Origin: Alphaproteobacteria bacterium | Lineage (GTDB): Bacteria; Bacteroidota; Bacteroidia; Bacteroidales; FEN-979 | Direction of reading: 5' to 3' | Assembly: GCA_009928665.1 (NCBI GenBank) | Contig: SACF01000009.1 | Span: forward strand, 51,489 to 115,488 | DNA length: 64,000 bases | In this document: one piece after another, positions 8,967 through 17,195 of the stretch | Position numbering within the stretch: position 1 is the stretch's first letter | Layout of the letters: every line of letters starts with the position of its first letter | Notes under the pieces: model-generated | What the model saw: only the letters and a program-made list of their open reading frames with translations | Told to the model about the DNA's origin: nothing | Databases searched by the model: none | Program-made: the position numbers and the translations under genes

Positions 8967-10337
8967 ATGAAGCCCTCCTTTACGTTCCTGGTTTTTTTAT
9001 TCTGCTTTTTTTTATCTGTGCAATCTGTTGCCCAGAGATCGAATATTCCGGGGTCTTCCGAGCTGCTGAGAATGTCGCTTGAACAGGCGCAGGCTTATGC
9101 TTTAGAAAACAATTATGACCTGATAAACTCCGCCACGGATGTCGAAATAGCGCGGAAGATGGTTAAGCAAAATACCGCCATCGGATTGCCCCAAATCAAT
9201 GCAGGAGTCGATTATCTGGATTACCTGGTCATTCCCACCCAGATGATCCCGAATTTCTTTACGCAGCCCCCCAACCCTTCTGAACTTATTCCGGTGAAAT
9301 TTGGCGCTACCTACAATATGTCTTTAAAAAGCACCCTCACCCAGTTACTTTACAGCGGCCAGTATCTTGTGGGATTGCAGACTGCAAAAGCGTACCTGGA
9401 AACCTCCAAACAGAAAAATCTGAAGGATAAAGTCGATGTTAGAGATCTGATCGCCGACATATATTTTCGCTTGCTCGTGGTGGATGAAGGGATTAAAATT
9501 CTCGATTCGACCTATATGGTTGTAAGTAAACTGGTCGAAGAGATCAGGAAAAGTTATAAAGTAGGTATTCTCGAGGATATTGAAGTGGACCAGGCCGAAC
9601 TGAACCGATCCAATTTATGGGCTACGCTGACCTATACCAAAAACCAACGAACGCTGGTTTATGCTAATTTGAAATTCATTATTGGATTGAAAGATAATCA
9701 GGAACTGGAGCTTACCGACAACCTGAATTATTTTCTGGCACAGGTAAATCCCAATGAACTTTTAAATCAACAATTTGATTATCAGTCGAATATTGATTAT
9801 AAATTATTGAAGAAAGCTGATTATCTGACCCTCATGCAGTACAAGCTTTCCAAAACCACATACCAACCTACCCTCAGCGGATTCCTCGGCGCATCTACCT
9901 CGGCACAACGCAACACCTGGTCCTTCTTTAACTCCAAGGAAGTATGGTACCCCACGGTTAATTTCGGCATTTCACTTCAGATACCGATCTGGAGTAGCGG
10001 AGGAAGGAAATATGCAGTTGACCAGGCCCGGTTGAATGTGGAAAAAACGAAGGTCACAGATGAAAAGATGAGGGTAGGACTTGAGTTACAGGTAGCAACT
10101 GTGCGGACAGAGTTCAACAATGCCTACACGATTTACAAAAACAAAGAAAAAGGATTTGAGACCGCACTCAGGATCTATGAAAAGACGATGGAGAAATACC
10201 AGCAGGGAATGGTCGGAAGCACCGACCTTAATCAGCGATACCAGCAATTTCTGTCGGCTAACAGCGATTATATGCAGTCCATTTATGCCTTGCTGAGTCA
10301 GAAGATCAAATTGTCAAAACTACTGGAGAAATTTTAG
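8967..10337 (+). CDS. TolC-like outer membrane efflux protein
   Basis: Outer membrane channel of a tripartite pump, 456 residues. A signal peptide (MKPSFTFLVFLFCFFLSVQ, cleaved near VAQ) is followed by the repeated helical OEP domains: MSLEQAQAYALENNYDL near residue 35 and a second half with VGLELQVATVRTEFNNAY near 360-380. The open frame could begin at a TTG at 8964, but the adjacent ATG at 8967 is preferred. It is co-transcribed with the TetR gene and converges with the RND pump gene 26 bases away, and it presumably serves that pump. Confidence 0.88.
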   Translation: MKPSFTFLVFLFCFFLSVQSVAQRSNIPGSSELLRMSLEQAQAYALENNYDLINSATDVEIARKMVKQNTAIGLPQINAGVDYLDYLVIPTQMIPNFFTQPPNPSELIPVKFGATYNMSLKSTLTQLLYSGQYLVGLQTAKAYLETSKQKNLKDKVDVRDLIADIYFRLLVVDEGIKILDSTYMVVSKLVEEIRKSYKVGILEDIEVDQAELNRSNLWATLTYTKNQRTLVYANLKFIIGLKDNQELELTDNLNYFLAQVNPNELLNQQFDYQSNIDYKLLKKADYLTLMQYKLSKTTYQPTLSGFLGASTSAQRNTWSFFNSKEVWYPTVNFGISLQIPIWSSGGRKYAVDQARLNVEKTKVTDEKMRVGLELQVATVRTEFNNAYTIYKNKEKGFETALRIYEKTMEKYQQGMVGSTDLNQRYQQFLSANSDYMQSIYALLSQKIKLSKLLEKF

Positions 10338-10363
10338 AAATCAACAGCCTGTCTCTGACATTC

Positions 10364-13300
10364 TTACGACCACCAGTTCTTTTTAGGGTTTGATTTTTTT
10401 CTTTTCCACCTGATTTTCATCTTTGTATCAATCAACACCATTGCCGGGACAAATACCAGCGTGAGAAAGGTCGCAAAACTCAAACCGAAGATAATAGTCC
10501 AGGAAAGCGGGCCCCAGAACATTGCATTGTCTCCTCCAAAGTAGATATGGGGATTCAGATGCGTGAACAGGGAAACAAAGTCGATATTCATTCCGATCGC
10601 AAGCGGAACAAGCCCGAGAATGGTGGCGGTCGCAGTGAGAACAACGGGGGTAATCCTGGTTTTACCTGCCTGAATGATCGCTTCTTTTGATTTCATTCCC
10701 CGTTGCTTCAATTCATCGCAGAATTCAACAATCAGGATCCCGTTTCTTACAACAATTCCTCCTAAAGCAACAATACCAAGTCCGGTCATCATAATACTGA
10801 TCGACATTCCAAAAACTGCAATGCCAAAAAGAACCCCGATAATGCTGAATAGGACTTCACTTAAAATGATAAGTGATTTGCTGAGGGATCCAAACTGGGT
10901 GATCAAAATGAAGAAGATCAGACCGATCGCGATGAGCATAGCCTTTGCCAGAAACGCCATTGTATCAGCCTGGTCCTCCTGTTCTCCGGTAAGACTGATC
11001 TCAATGCCCCGGGGTTTCTCAAACGCGGGGATGGCTTTGTTTATGGCCAGAACAATTTCGTTTGCCGTGTGTCCCGAAAGGACTTCAGAGGATAGTGTGA
11101 TCATCCGTTTCAGGTTTTTCCGTTTAATTCCTCCATACGTATCCTTGTACTGAATCGAAGCCACAGACGAAATCGGAATCTGCCTTAATTGCCCGGAATT
11201 CATATCCCGGTAAGTGATCCTGGAATTGATGATCTGGTTTATATTGGTCCGTTCTTTTTCTGAGAACCTCAGTTGGATCGGGTACTCATCTTCTTCCTCT
11301 TTGTATTTTGAAATTTCCTTCCCATAGATAGCTGTTCGCATCTCCATCCCGATCTGACCAAGCGACAATCCTTCGCGGTTCGCACGAACCCGGTCGATGT
11401 TGATAATGATCTCCGGTTTGTTATTTTCGAAATCTGATTTTAATTGTTCGATTCCTGGAATGTTTATGGAATCAAGGTAGGATTTAAATTTGGCGGCTGT
11501 AACGATCAATGCATCCAGATCCTCGCCGGTTATTTCGATGTTGACGGGTTTCCCGGTTGGCGGACCCATCTTATTTTTATCGACGGTGACTGTGACCCCG
11601 GGAATGCTCTTCAACTCCTTTCGCATGGAATCCATGTACGTTTGCGTCGAAATTCCCTGCCTGTACCTGCTTTCGACAAAATTTACAGTGATCTTGCCTT
11701 TGTTTGATGAGACCGACCGGTCGAACATATTTTCACCGGCGCCAAGTCCGACATTGGTGATAACCGACTCAACGATCGGATTCTTTTCACCAAGAATGGA
11801 ATGAACTTTCCGCTCTACAAGATGTGTTACAGAATCGGTAACGCGCTGATCAGTCCCTTCCGGGAGTTTGATAAAAACATAAATATATCCCGGTTTGTTG
11901 TCGGGAAAAAATCTAACCTGAGGTTTCACCAGTCCGATCATCATAATGGAAGCAAAAAACATGATGACCACACCGATGAGCAGATACCATGGGTTTTTAC
12001 CCTTCAAGGCGATAAGAAGCGTTTTTTCGTACATGTGCATAATCCATGGCCAAAGGTCGTTCTGAAATTTCAGAATAGCCTTTTTCAGTACAATCCGGTA
12101 CAGGAGGTTCAGGATTAAAGCCAACATGAAAACATTACCGATTGCAAATCCACCGGCAAGGTAAGATATCAGTGCAAGTACTCCAAGCAATACACTGATT
12201 ATCAGCAATCTTTTACGATCAGTCCGGTGATCGGTCTGATCATATTCGTGTTTCATGAACGACACGGCAAACACCGGATTGATGATATATGCCACGAATA
12301 ACGAAGCAAACAGCGTCAATATCAAGGTTACGGGAAGGTAATACATGAATTTTCCGACAACCCCGGGCCAGAAAGCCAGTGGGAAGAACGGGGCGAGTGT
12401 GGTCAGGGTACCTGAAAGAATCGGTAGAAAAACTTCACCGGCCGCATGTTTAGCGGCCTTGACAATATCGGTCTCATATCGGTGTAATCGATGGGTGTTT
12501 TCAATGACCACGATCGCATCATCCACAATGATTCCCAAGGCAAAAATGAATCCGAACATTACGATCATATTCATGGTAAAGCCCAATCCCGGCATGATCA
12601 GATAGGCCATGAACATGGAAAGGGGAACCGATAATCCGACGAAAAATGCATTGTTAAACCCCATGAAGAACATCAATACCAGCACCACCATTATAAAACC
12701 AATTACAATCGTGTTGTTGAGTTCTTCCAGTGTGCTTTTGGTGAATCGTGACTGATCGCCCGTGAGGGTAATGCTGAGATCGGGTGGATAATAATTCGTT
12801 TTCATGTCCTCCATGATCTCTTTGATTTCCCGGGAGGCATTCAGCAGGTTTTCACCGCTTTTTTTTATGACATTTAACGTGATCACATTTTTCCCATCCA
12901 ACCGGGCGAAGCTTTCCTGTTCTTTGAAGCCATCCCTTACCTCGGCAATATCCTGAATATAAACAATGGCGCCGCTCGAAGATTTCAGAATGATATTTTT
13001 TATTTGTTCAGGCGATTTAAACTGACCTGCCAGCCTGATGGTGTATTTAGTTCCGAATGATGTGATGTTACCGGCTGAAACCGTCACATTTTCAGAAGCG
13101 ACTGCCGATTCGATATCGCGAAAAGAGACACTGGCGGCCTGCATCTTGTACATGTCCACATCAATTTGGATCTCCCGTTCCAGTGATCCTACGATATCGA
13201 CCCGGGTGATCTCCTTTAAGGTTTCGATCTTATCCTGTGCATCCTCGGCATATTCCTTCAGGCGCTGCAAATCATAATCGCCCGAAAGGTTGATAAACAT

Positions 13301-13747
13301 GATGGGTACTTCGGAAATATCAACCTCTTTGATATCAGGATCTTTTGGAAGATTGTTCGGCAAGGTGGATTTGGATTTGTCAACGGCATCACGTACCCTT
13401 TGTTTGGCCTCAGAGACTTCAATTCCAGGATTGAATTCCACCACAATGGAGGAGAAATCCTGAACCGAATTGCTGGTAATTTCTTTTACATCGGCAAGTG
13501 ATTTGCACTGCTTCTCAATCGGACGTGTAACCAGGTTTTCCATATCCTCCGGTGAGGTGCCCGGATACGCAGTATTGATAATAATTGTCGGAATTACGAT
13601 TTCAGGAAACTGCTCCTTGGGGATGTTGAAATAGGACAACAGGCCAAGTGCAGTTATAAATACAGCCAGGACGTAAATACTGGTCTTGTTGTCGATAGCC
13701 CAACTGGTTGCAAAGAACTCTTTGAGCCGGTCAGTTTTTTCTTTCAT
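10364..13747 (-). CDS. RND family efflux transporter permease (AcrB/HAE1-like)
   Basis: Inner membrane proton-driven exporter of 1127 residues, the size of a complete RND pump. It has the first transmembrane helix near residue 25, a large periplasmic loop with FPEIVIPTI and YPGTSPEDMENLV near the start, and the transmembrane block with GIIVDDAIVVIENTHR, whose two aspartates belong to the proton relay in TM4. The duplicated second half follows (second periplasmic loop about 610-900, TM block about 920-1110). Drugs, bile salts or lipids are possible substrates; the absence of methionine clusters argues against a metal pump. It lies 3 bases downstream of its adaptor gene. Confidence 0.92.
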   Translation of the reverse strand: MKEKTDRLKEFFATSWAIDNKTSIYVLAVFITALGLLSYFNIPKEQFPEIVIPTIIINTAYPGTSPEDMENLVTRPIEKQCKSLADVKEITSNSVQDFSSIVVEFNPGIEVSEAKQRVRDAVDKSKSTLPNNLPKDPDIKEVDISEVPIMFINLSGDYDLQRLKEYAEDAQDKIETLKEITRVDIVGSLEREIQIDVDMYKMQAASVSFRDIESAVASENVTVSAGNITSFGTKYTIRLAGQFKSPEQIKNIILKSSSGAIVYIQDIAEVRDGFKEQESFARLDGKNVITLNVIKKSGENLLNASREIKEIMEDMKTNYYPPDLSITLTGDQSRFTKSTLEELNNTIVIGFIMVVLVLMFFMGFNNAFFVGLSVPLSMFMAYLIMPGLGFTMNMIVMFGFIFALGIIVDDAIVVIENTHRLHRYETDIVKAAKHAAGEVFLPILSGTLTTLAPFFPLAFWPGVVGKFMYYLPVTLILTLFASLFVAYIINPVFAVSFMKHEYDQTDHRTDRKRLLIISVLLGVLALISYLAGGFAIGNVFMLALILNLLYRIVLKKAILKFQNDLWPWIMHMYEKTLLIALKGKNPWYLLIGVVIMFFASIMMIGLVKPQVRFFPDNKPGYIYVFIKLPEGTDQRVTDSVTHLVERKVHSILGEKNPIVESVITNVGLGAGENMFDRSVSSNKGKITVNFVESRYRQGISTQTYMDSMRKELKSIPGVTVTVDKNKMGPPTGKPVNIEITGEDLDALIVTAAKFKSYLDSINIPGIEQLKSDFENNKPEIIINIDRVRANREGLSLGQIGMEMRTAIYGKEISKYKEEEDEYPIQLRFSEKERTNINQIINSRITYRDMNSGQLRQIPISSVASIQYKDTYGGIKRKNLKRMITLSSEVLSGHTANEIVLAINKAIPAFEKPRGIEISLTGEQEDQADTMAFLAKAMLIAIGLIFFILITQFGSLSKSLIILSEVLFSIIGVLFGIAVFGMSISIMMTGLGIVALGGIVVRNGILIVEFCDELKQRGMKSKEAIIQAGKTRITPVVLTATATILGLVPLAIGMNIDFVSLFTHLNPHIYFGGDNAMFWGPLSWTIIFGLSFATFLTLVFVPAMVLIDTKMKIRWKRKKSNPKKNWWS

Positions 13748-13750
13748 CTT

Positions 13751-14866
13751 CTAAAAGTCAATGAATTGTCCGTCAAAAAGATCTTTGTACCCTGCTGTAA
13801 TAATTACGTCCCCCTCATTTAATCCGGTAAGAATTTCTGTAAGTCCGTTAAACGATACAAAAGGCGCCACTGCGCGTTTTCTGGCAACCTTTTTTCCGTT
13901 CTCAAGTGAGGCGATGAAAACGAACTGACCTTCATTCCTGGAACTCTGGATGAAATTCTGTGGGATTGAAATGGTAGATGGATTGATATAATCCCTGATT
14001 TTAAGGACCGCGATCATATTGGCGCGGAAAGTTATATCGGTCATGGGCAGGGAAACTTCAATAAGAAAGGTCCGGTTGGTGGGATTGATATATTTGCTGG
14101 CAAAGGTGACTTTCTGATCAAGTTCCCGGTTTAAATCGGGAAGATACACCTTGACCTGGTCGCCGGGATGCACTTTGGCAGAATAGGCTTCTCCGACATC
14201 TGCAACCGCTTTGGCCCTCGAAAAATTCACAATCCGGAATGCAGGGATGGGGGAGGAGGAGGATGCCATTTGTCCGACTTTAATGGGGATATCTTCAATA
14301 GTTCCGTCGATGGGGGCGGTGATCACCGACATCTTAATCTGGTCTTCCAGGGTTGCAATGCCGTTCTGCGCCGATTCCATGTCGTTCTTAGCTTTTAGGT
14401 ATTGAATCTCGGAACCGATATTCTGATCCCACAGAATTTTTTGCCGGTTGAAGATGTCCGTAAGAAAGGCCAGTTTGCTTTTCAGATCCACAAGCTGTTG
14501 TTTCATGACTTCGGCATCCAATTCGGCAAGAACTGCTCCTTTGTTCACATAATCACCTTCATGAACGAAAATCTTCGTTACGACGCCTCCCTGATTACGC
14601 GGGCTGACCCCGATGTTGTCGTTGCCATCAATCCGGCCCTGGACCTCTATGTAATGTTCAAAAGGTTTTTTACGCAAGGTATCAACCAGCACTTTGGTTG
14701 CTTCAGATCCTGCGGGATGAAGTTCCTGTTCGAGCTTCAGGATCTCAGCAGTCAGTCGATCGTGTTCCTTTTTAAGTTCCGTCAGCCGGGCTTGTTTGTC
14801 TGTTTGTCTGTTGCCACATGACGCAAGAAAAAAAATGATACCCGTTATGATCAGTACCTTTCTCAT
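13751..14866 (-). CDS. RND efflux periplasmic adaptor lipoprotein (HlyD/AcrA family)
   Basis: Links the RND pump to the outer membrane channel. It starts MRKVLIITGIIFFLASCG, a lipoprotein signal with the lipidated cysteine at residue 17. A coiled-coil hairpin flanks a lipoyl domain (VTKIFVHEGDYVNKGAVLAEL near 90-110; ITAPIDGTIEDIPIKVGQ near 180-200), then beta-barrel and membrane-proximal domains, ending GDVIITAGYKDLFDGQ. It is first gene of the adaptor-pump operon, with a -7 element at 14919-14926 and a 46-base leader. Confidence 0.92.
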   Translation of the reverse strand: MRKVLIITGIIFFLASCGNRQTDKQARLTELKKEHDRLTAEILKLEQELHPAGSEATKVLVDTLRKKPFEHYIEVQGRIDGNDNIGVSPRNQGGVVTKIFVHEGDYVNKGAVLAELDAEVMKQQLVDLKSKLAFLTDIFNRQKILWDQNIGSEIQYLKAKNDMESAQNGIATLEDQIKMSVITAPIDGTIEDIPIKVGQMASSSSPIPAFRIVNFSRAKAVADVGEAYSAKVHPGDQVKVYLPDLNRELDQKVTFASKYINPTNRTFLIEVSLPMTDITFRANMIAVLKIRDYINPSTISIPQNFIQSSRNEGQFVFIASLENGKKVARKRAVAPFVSFNGLTEILTGLNEGDVIITAGYKDLFDGQFIDF

Positions 14867-14918
14867 GATGAAATTCTGATGTTAATGGATGAATATTCAA
14901 AATCAATGTTGAATGCGC

Positions 14919-14926
14919 CAAATATA
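14919..14926 (-). promoter_or_regulatory. -7 element for the adaptor-RND operon
   Basis: Minus-strand TATATTTG, exact TAnnTTTG, 52 bases before the adaptor ATG. No strong -33 match. Confidence 0.45.
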
Positions 14927-14983
14927 GTGATTTTCAGGGTTAAAAATCATTCCTGAAGAAATTCGGTTTTGCCCTCTTTTCAA

Positions 14984-14991
14984 TATCTTTG
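14984..14991 (+). promoter_or_regulatory. Upstream -7 element in the ECF sigma leader
   Basis: TATCTTTG, exact TAnnTTTG, about 195 bases before the sigma ATG. It would give a long leader that includes the inverted repeat at 15067-15090. It could be one of two promoters. Confidence 0.35.
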
Positions 14992-15066
14992 CTAAGTAAA
15001 TACCAGGTTATTAATTATTCTGATACAGAGCGAAATATTTAACCACTGGTATGCTGGAATGGAAGT

Positions 15067-15090
15067 CACCATGAATGATAAAGCATGGTG
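15067..15090. promoter_or_regulatory. Inverted repeat CACCATG / CATGGTG upstream of the ECF sigma promoter
   Basis: Perfect 7-bp arms at 15067-15073 and 15084-15090 with a 10-base spacer, ending 17 bases before the -7 element at 15108. It may be an operator or an RNA hairpin; it lacks a T-run, so it is not a terminator. Confidence 0.4.
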
Positions 15091-15107
15091 TTTGAGACCA
15101 ATCTGTT

Positions 15108-15115
15108 TAAATTTG
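15108..15115 (+). promoter_or_regulatory. Proximal -7 element of the first ECF sigma operon
   Basis: TAAATTTG, exact TAnnTTTG, giving a start near 15122 and a leader of about 64 bases. No clear -33 TTG. Confidence 0.45.
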
Positions 15116-15185
15116 AGGATTAAGATGTTCTCATTTTCAGGCAACTATTTTCTTAAGTTCGTGTCTTTACCTTACTGGTTCCCGG

Positions 15186-15746
15186 ATGCTCGAGGATGAT
15201 TCCATACTTGAGGGGTGCATAGCGGGATCACGCAGCGCCCAGAGCGCCCTTTATCGGAAATACAGCCCGGTAATGATGGCGGTATGCCTGCGTTATGCCC
15301 AAAACAGGGATGAGGCTGAAGATATTTTGCAGGAAGCGTTCCTGAAAATCTTTCAGAATATCAGATCGTTCCGGAAAGAAGGATCATTTGAAGGGTGGAT
15401 GAAGCGGATTATGATCAACCATGCATTGAATTATTTCAGGAAGAATCGCCGACTGCCATTTATCGAAGACCTGGAAGCAATAAATGAAAAGGAGATTATG
15501 GAAAGCGATGATCAGATTTCGGTTCATGCCCCGGTTTCGGCTGATACCATTATTGCCCTGATCCAGATGCTCCCTCCGGGTTACCGTCTTGTATTCAATA
15601 TGTACGTATTTGAGGAATATAGCCATAAGGAGATTTCTGAGGCTTTATTGATTTCCGAAAATACTTCAAAAACTCAGCTTCTGAAAGCCAGGAGAATGCT
15701 GAGAAAAAAGTTATATGAAAAAAATCTGGTGAAAAATACGCCTTGA
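15186..15746 (+). CDS. ECF-type RNA polymerase sigma factor (first unit)
   Basis: Alternative sigma factor of 186 residues. Region 2 includes ALYRKYSPVMMAVCLRYA, DEAEDILQEAFLKIF and EGSFEGWMKRIMINHALNY; region 4 includes LPPGYRLVFNMYVFEEYSHKEI and ENTSKTQLLKARRMLRKKL, the helix-turn-helix for the -35 element. The FEGWMKRI-type region 2 is common in Bacteroidota ECF groups, including those paired with dual membrane-spanning anti-sigma factors. The next gene starts 3 bases after its stop and looks like its membrane-bound anti-sigma partner. The sigma factor at 19017 is its paralogue. Whether it resembles the T9SS regulator SigP of Porphyromonas cannot be settled here. Confidence 0.9.
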   Translation: MLEDDSILEGCIAGSRSAQSALYRKYSPVMMAVCLRYAQNRDEAEDILQEAFLKIFQNIRSFRKEGSFEGWMKRIMINHALNYFRKNRRLPFIEDLEAINEKEIMESDDQISVHAPVSADTIIALIQMLPPGYRLVFNMYVFEEYSHKEISEALLISENTSKTQLLKARRMLRKKLYEKNLVKNTP

Positions 15747-15749
15747 TCA

Positions 15750-17195
15750 ATGAATGAAGACCTAAATAAAAAGACTGAATCCGACAGTAATCTGGAACAG
15801 TTCATGCGGCAATCCCTGGCAGGTCACCGCGTCGAACCCAGTCCGGGTATCTGGAAGGGAATAAGCCGGAAGTTATTATGGCACGAAATAAGTCATTTTA
15901 ATTTTTCAAATGTTACCCGAAAATTGTGGATGCTGGGGGGTACCGGGCTACTGGTCATCACGGCCGGACTCTATTTTTTATCATCCGGATCGGGCAAAAC
16001 ATCCGAAACCAAAACCCTGAAGCCAACTGTGATTTCCACATCACTTCTCTCACCAAATACCGGAATCCATGAAAAACATACAGCAGTCCTTGTGACTTCT
16101 TCTAACGTTGAAAAACAAATTAGTTCGTTATCTGGTAATCGTCATAAGCAACAGAAAACCAATGAAATGGAGAAGGATTTCACGACTTCCGATCCTTCCT
16201 TACCAATAAAAGGGGGCGCTCCGGACGATCTAAAATCAAATACTGACTATTCCGGTCAGCAGGAAGGAGGAACCCTCCTCTCAGTTCCTGCTGAAAATCA
16301 ACCCGTTTCGAACCCATATAAAGAAAATACTGACCTTTCCGGCTCTGCCTCCTCTATCGCGGGAATCCTCCGGCTCCCATCCCGCGGACCGGGTTTGCTT
16401 AACATTGCATTAAATCCTGATACCACAGTGATCATTCAAACGCAGGACCACATTTTCAAGATCCATTTTCCGGGTGGCCCTTCCGGTGCTTTTTTTTCGG
16501 CATCACTAGGTATTCAACCTGAAATTACCTTCAATCCGGGTGTATCAGCTGATTCAAAATTAAATTTCTGGATCAATGGCCGTGCTTCTGTACATTTTTC
16601 CCGTTTTTCGATTTCAACAGGGATCAACGTAGGCTACTTAACCGATGAATGCAAGTACCAGATCGAATATATTAGCAGGGACAGCGTCGGATTTTATACC
16701 TCTGTGGTTTCCTATGAAGTAGGCGCCGGTAATAAAATCATCTACAACACGACCACAGAAAATATCTACGACAGTGTTCAGCATATAGCTGATGACCGGA
16801 CGCGTGCCCGGTACACTTATTTACAGGTTCCGTTGCTTGCCGGATACCGGTTGTTTCAATCCGACCTTTTAAGCCTTACCATACATGCCGGACCCATGGT
16901 TTCATTCCTGGTGAATTCCCGCGAACCCGAACCGGAAATCAATTACAGAAGTTTTAAAGTAATAAAAATCGAGAATCAAACCCCTCAAAGGAACGCTATA
17001 AATTGGCAGGTTTGGGTAGATCTGAATCTTGAATTCCGGATGAATAAATCGCTGAGTCTTTTTGTAGAACCGTCCTGCAGGTATTTTCTCAGCGCTCCGA
17101 CAAAATCCGAAAACAACAGTTCTGAGAAATCCTGGTCAACAGGTCTTGGTTTGGGATTGCAGTATAAATTCGGGCAAAACTTCAAAAAGAAATGA
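15750..17195 (+). CDS. Dual membrane-spanning anti-sigma factor-like protein with C-terminal outer membrane beta-barrel
   Basis: 481 residues with an unusual plan. Residues 1-58 are a short cytoplasmic domain with HRVEPSPGIWKGISRKL (26-42). One transmembrane helix follows (about 59-77), then a polar, Ser/Thr/Pro-rich linker of about 150 residues, long enough to cross the periplasm. From about 240 to the end there are amphipathic beta strands with a barrel-like end (SWSTGLGLGLQYKFGQ). This architecture matches the Dma-type dual membrane-spanning anti-sigma factors known from Bacteroides thetaiotaomicron, which pair with ECF sigma factors. I infer that a state of the outer membrane controls release of the upstream sigma factor. 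Its last 4 bases overlap the PKD gene (ATGA), so the three genes are translationally coupled. Confidence 0.7.
   Translation: MNEDLNKKTESDSNLEQFMRQSLAGHRVEPSPGIWKGISRKLLWHEISHFNFSNVTRKLWMLGGTGLLVITAGLYFLSSGSGKTSETKTLKPTVISTSLLSPNTGIHEKHTAVLVTSSNVEKQISSLSGNRHKQQKTNEMEKDFTTSDPSLPIKGGAPDDLKSNTDYSGQQEGGTLLSVPAENQPVSNPYKENTDLSGSASSIAGILRLPSRGPGLLNIALNPDTTVIIQTQDHIFKIHFPGGPSGAFFSASLGIQPEITFNPGVSADSKLNFWINGRASVHFSRFSISTGINVGYLTDECKYQIEYISRDSVGFYTSVVSYEVGAGNKIIYNTTTENIYDSVQHIADDRTRARYTYLQVPLLAGYRLFQSDLLSLTIHAGPMVSFLVNSREPEPEINYRSFKVIKIENQTPQRNAINWQVWVDLNLEFRMNKSLSLFVEPSCRYFLSAPTKSENNSSEKSWSTGLGLGLQYKFGQNFKKK

Larger units (their letters stand above)
14867..15185 (+). other. Divergent regulatory region between the efflux adaptor and the first ECF sigma gene
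   Basis: 319 bases without a gene. It holds one minus-strand -7 element (14919-14926), two plus-strand -7 elements (14984-14991 and 15108-15115) and a perfect 7-bp inverted repeat (15067-15090). No RNA gene was seen. Confidence 0.6.

Noticed and set aside
15067..15090. Rho-independent terminator
   Set aside because: No T-run follows the hairpin, and it stands upstream of the sigma gene promoter.
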